From the NCBI RefSeq assembly GCF_014698795.1, contig NZ_JACJTR010000001.1, positions 124,001-188,000 of the forward strand: DNA of 64,000 nt, read 5' to 3'. How positions within the stretch are numbered: the first letter of the stretch is position 1; each line of letters starts with the position of its first letter. The DNA comes from Nostoc sp. FACHB-892 (GTDB lineage Bacteria; Cyanobacteriota; Cyanobacteriia; Cyanobacteriales; Nostocaceae). Positions 63,207 to 64,000 of the stretch are shown in pieces. Made by a program: the position numbers and the translations under genes. The notes beneath the pieces are model-generated. The model saw nothing but the letters and a program-made list of their open reading frames with translations. It was not told the DNA's origin and did no database searches.

Positions 63207-64000
63207 TCAAACAACAGCTGCCTCTGGAATCGCACCCTGCATTCTCCCAAAAGCATCAATCAAATTTTGCAATTGTTGATCTGCTTTAAAAACTCCTAAC
63301 CCACGCACTGTCACTTTACCAGGCGAATATACAAAGCGCGTCTTGAGATTGTCTGGTAAATTTGCCGCCAACAAGTTCCAAGCGGGTTCCTCCATCGGCG
63401 TTTCTAAAACAATGTGCTGCTTGTTTTCTGGTTTAATCCGGCTAAATCCAAGTTTTTTCGCTAACTGTTTAAGTTCCATGACTCGCAACAGTTGATTGGC
63501 AGACACTGGCAAAGTACCATAGCGATCGCTCCACTCCGCTGCAATCTGCTTTAATTCTGATTTAGATTTAGCTGTGGCCACCGCCCGATATGCACTCATC
63601 TTTTGATCCAAATCGGTAATGTAATCTGCTGGAATAAATGCTGTGAGGTTAAGGTCAATCTGAGTATCCTCCACTTTCGGAATTTCTTGTCCTCGGATTT
63701 CCCGAATTGCTTCTTCTAGCATTTCCATGTATAAATCAAAACCTATGGCATCCATTTGACCGGATTGTTCTGCACCTAGCAAGTTACCCACACCTCTGAT
63801 TTCCATGTCGCGCATCGCTAGCTGATACCCAGAACCTAGCTGAGTAAATTCTTGAATCGCTCGTAATCGTTGCCGGGCTGCGTCAGATAATTGCCGTTGC
63901 TTCGGATAAAATAACCAAGCATGAGCTTGGATACCTGCACGTCCTACACGACCACGTAATTGATACAGTTGAGCCAATCCAAAGCGGTGAGCATCTTCAA
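63207..64000 (-). CDS. mfd: transcription-repair coupling factor Mfd, C-terminal part
   Basis: The frame is open to the right edge; only the last 264 codons are visible. [20 protein letters not shown] is helicase motif VI, followed by the TRG motif region ([37 protein letters not shown]) and the C-terminal D7 domain ([32 protein letters not shown]). Mfd removes stalled RNA polymerase and recruits UvrA. It ends with TGA at 63,207-63,209; its last 325 bases are duplicated at 59,834-60,158. Confidence 0.97.
   Translation of the reverse strand, partial: EDAHRFGLAQLYQLRGRVGRAGIQAHAWLFYPKQRQLSDAARQRLRAIQEFTQLGSGYQLAMRDMEIRGVGNLLGAEQSGQMDAIGFDLYMEMLEEAIREIRGQEIPKVEDTQIDLNLTAFIPADYITDLDQKMSAYRAVATAKSKSELKQIAAEWSDRYGTLPVSANQLLRVMELKQLAKKLGFSRIKPENKQHIVLETPMEEPAWNLLAANLPDNLKTRFVYSPGKVTVRGLGVFKADQQLQNLIDAFGRMQGAIPEAAVV

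Noticed and set aside
1-64000. tRNA, rRNA, tmRNA or RNase P RNA genes
   Set aside because: I looked for T-loop-like GGTTCGAATCC patterns and known RNA signatures in all gaps and found none that fold convincingly.

Overview
The window looks like chromosomal DNA of a filamentous, Nostoc-like cyanobacterium. It is dense in the HIP1 octamer GCGATCGC, carries photosynthesis genes (chlH for the Mg-chelatase H subunit, gun4, and petJ for cytochrome c6), has a cyanobacterial Kdp operon with the kdpG-type small subunit, and is full of the short tandem repeats and palindromes common in Nostocales. No tRNA, rRNA, CRISPR array or intact transposase was seen. The calls come from reading the sequence and from family knowledge; no searches were run.

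Layout. 1-7.2 kb: the end of a prlF-yhaV toxin-antitoxin (TA) pair, a membrane protein, an LpxB-like glycosyltransferase, a broken DUF2283 gene and chlH. 7.2-13 kb: accessory DNA with an orphan HigA antitoxin, an unusual cold-shock/HTH/GIY-YIG fusion protein, two intact TA pairs, a doubly broken hicAB pair and a broken Uma2 nuclease gene, with HIP1-rich iterated repeats between them. 14-28.6 kb: carbonic anhydrase, TenA, a pentapeptide/TPR protein, an intact hicAB pair, an EgtD-like methyltransferase, an asymmetric heterodimeric ABC exporter, a RibD-like reductase, thioredoxin and an orphan fused Dpp/Opp-type ATPase. 29.5-34.7 kb: kdpA-kdpB-kdpG-kdpC on the minus strand, with kdpG frameshifted, kdpA and kdpB separated by repeats, and no kdpDE nearby. 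35-48.8 kb: a sugar-dehydrogenase-like propeller protein, priA, a group 2 sigma factor, a GNAT acetyltransferase, petJ, a CPA2 antiporter and mtnA. 49-58.7 kb: icd, gun4, a mixed HicB/BrnT/BrnA-like TA cluster, a sugar-type ABC ATPase, a membrane-targeted Mn superoxide dismutase, rsmG, an ECF-like ATPase, a TPR protein, DUF3531 and a NUDIX hydrolase. 58.8-64 kb: decayed TA genes, then a 325-bp duplicate of the mfd 3' end, a secreted beta-helix/RTX protein, and the true mfd 3' end running off the window.

Main themes. (1) At least ten TA or TA-associated loci lie here and about half are broken by single stop codons, small frameshifts or repeat insertions. (2) Short repeats have entered genes: some are tolerated in frame (LpxB-like, priA, ABC ATPase), and one splits a HIP1 site and kills an antitoxin-like gene. 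(3) Two related MITE-like elements share about 17-bp terminal inverted repeats but hold different interiors. (4) The most novel protein is the 599-residue fusion with a split cold-shock-like fold, an HTH-like insert and a GIY-YIG-like nuclease domain. (5) The mfd 3'-end duplication around the RTX gene looks like the footprint of an insertion or segmental duplication.
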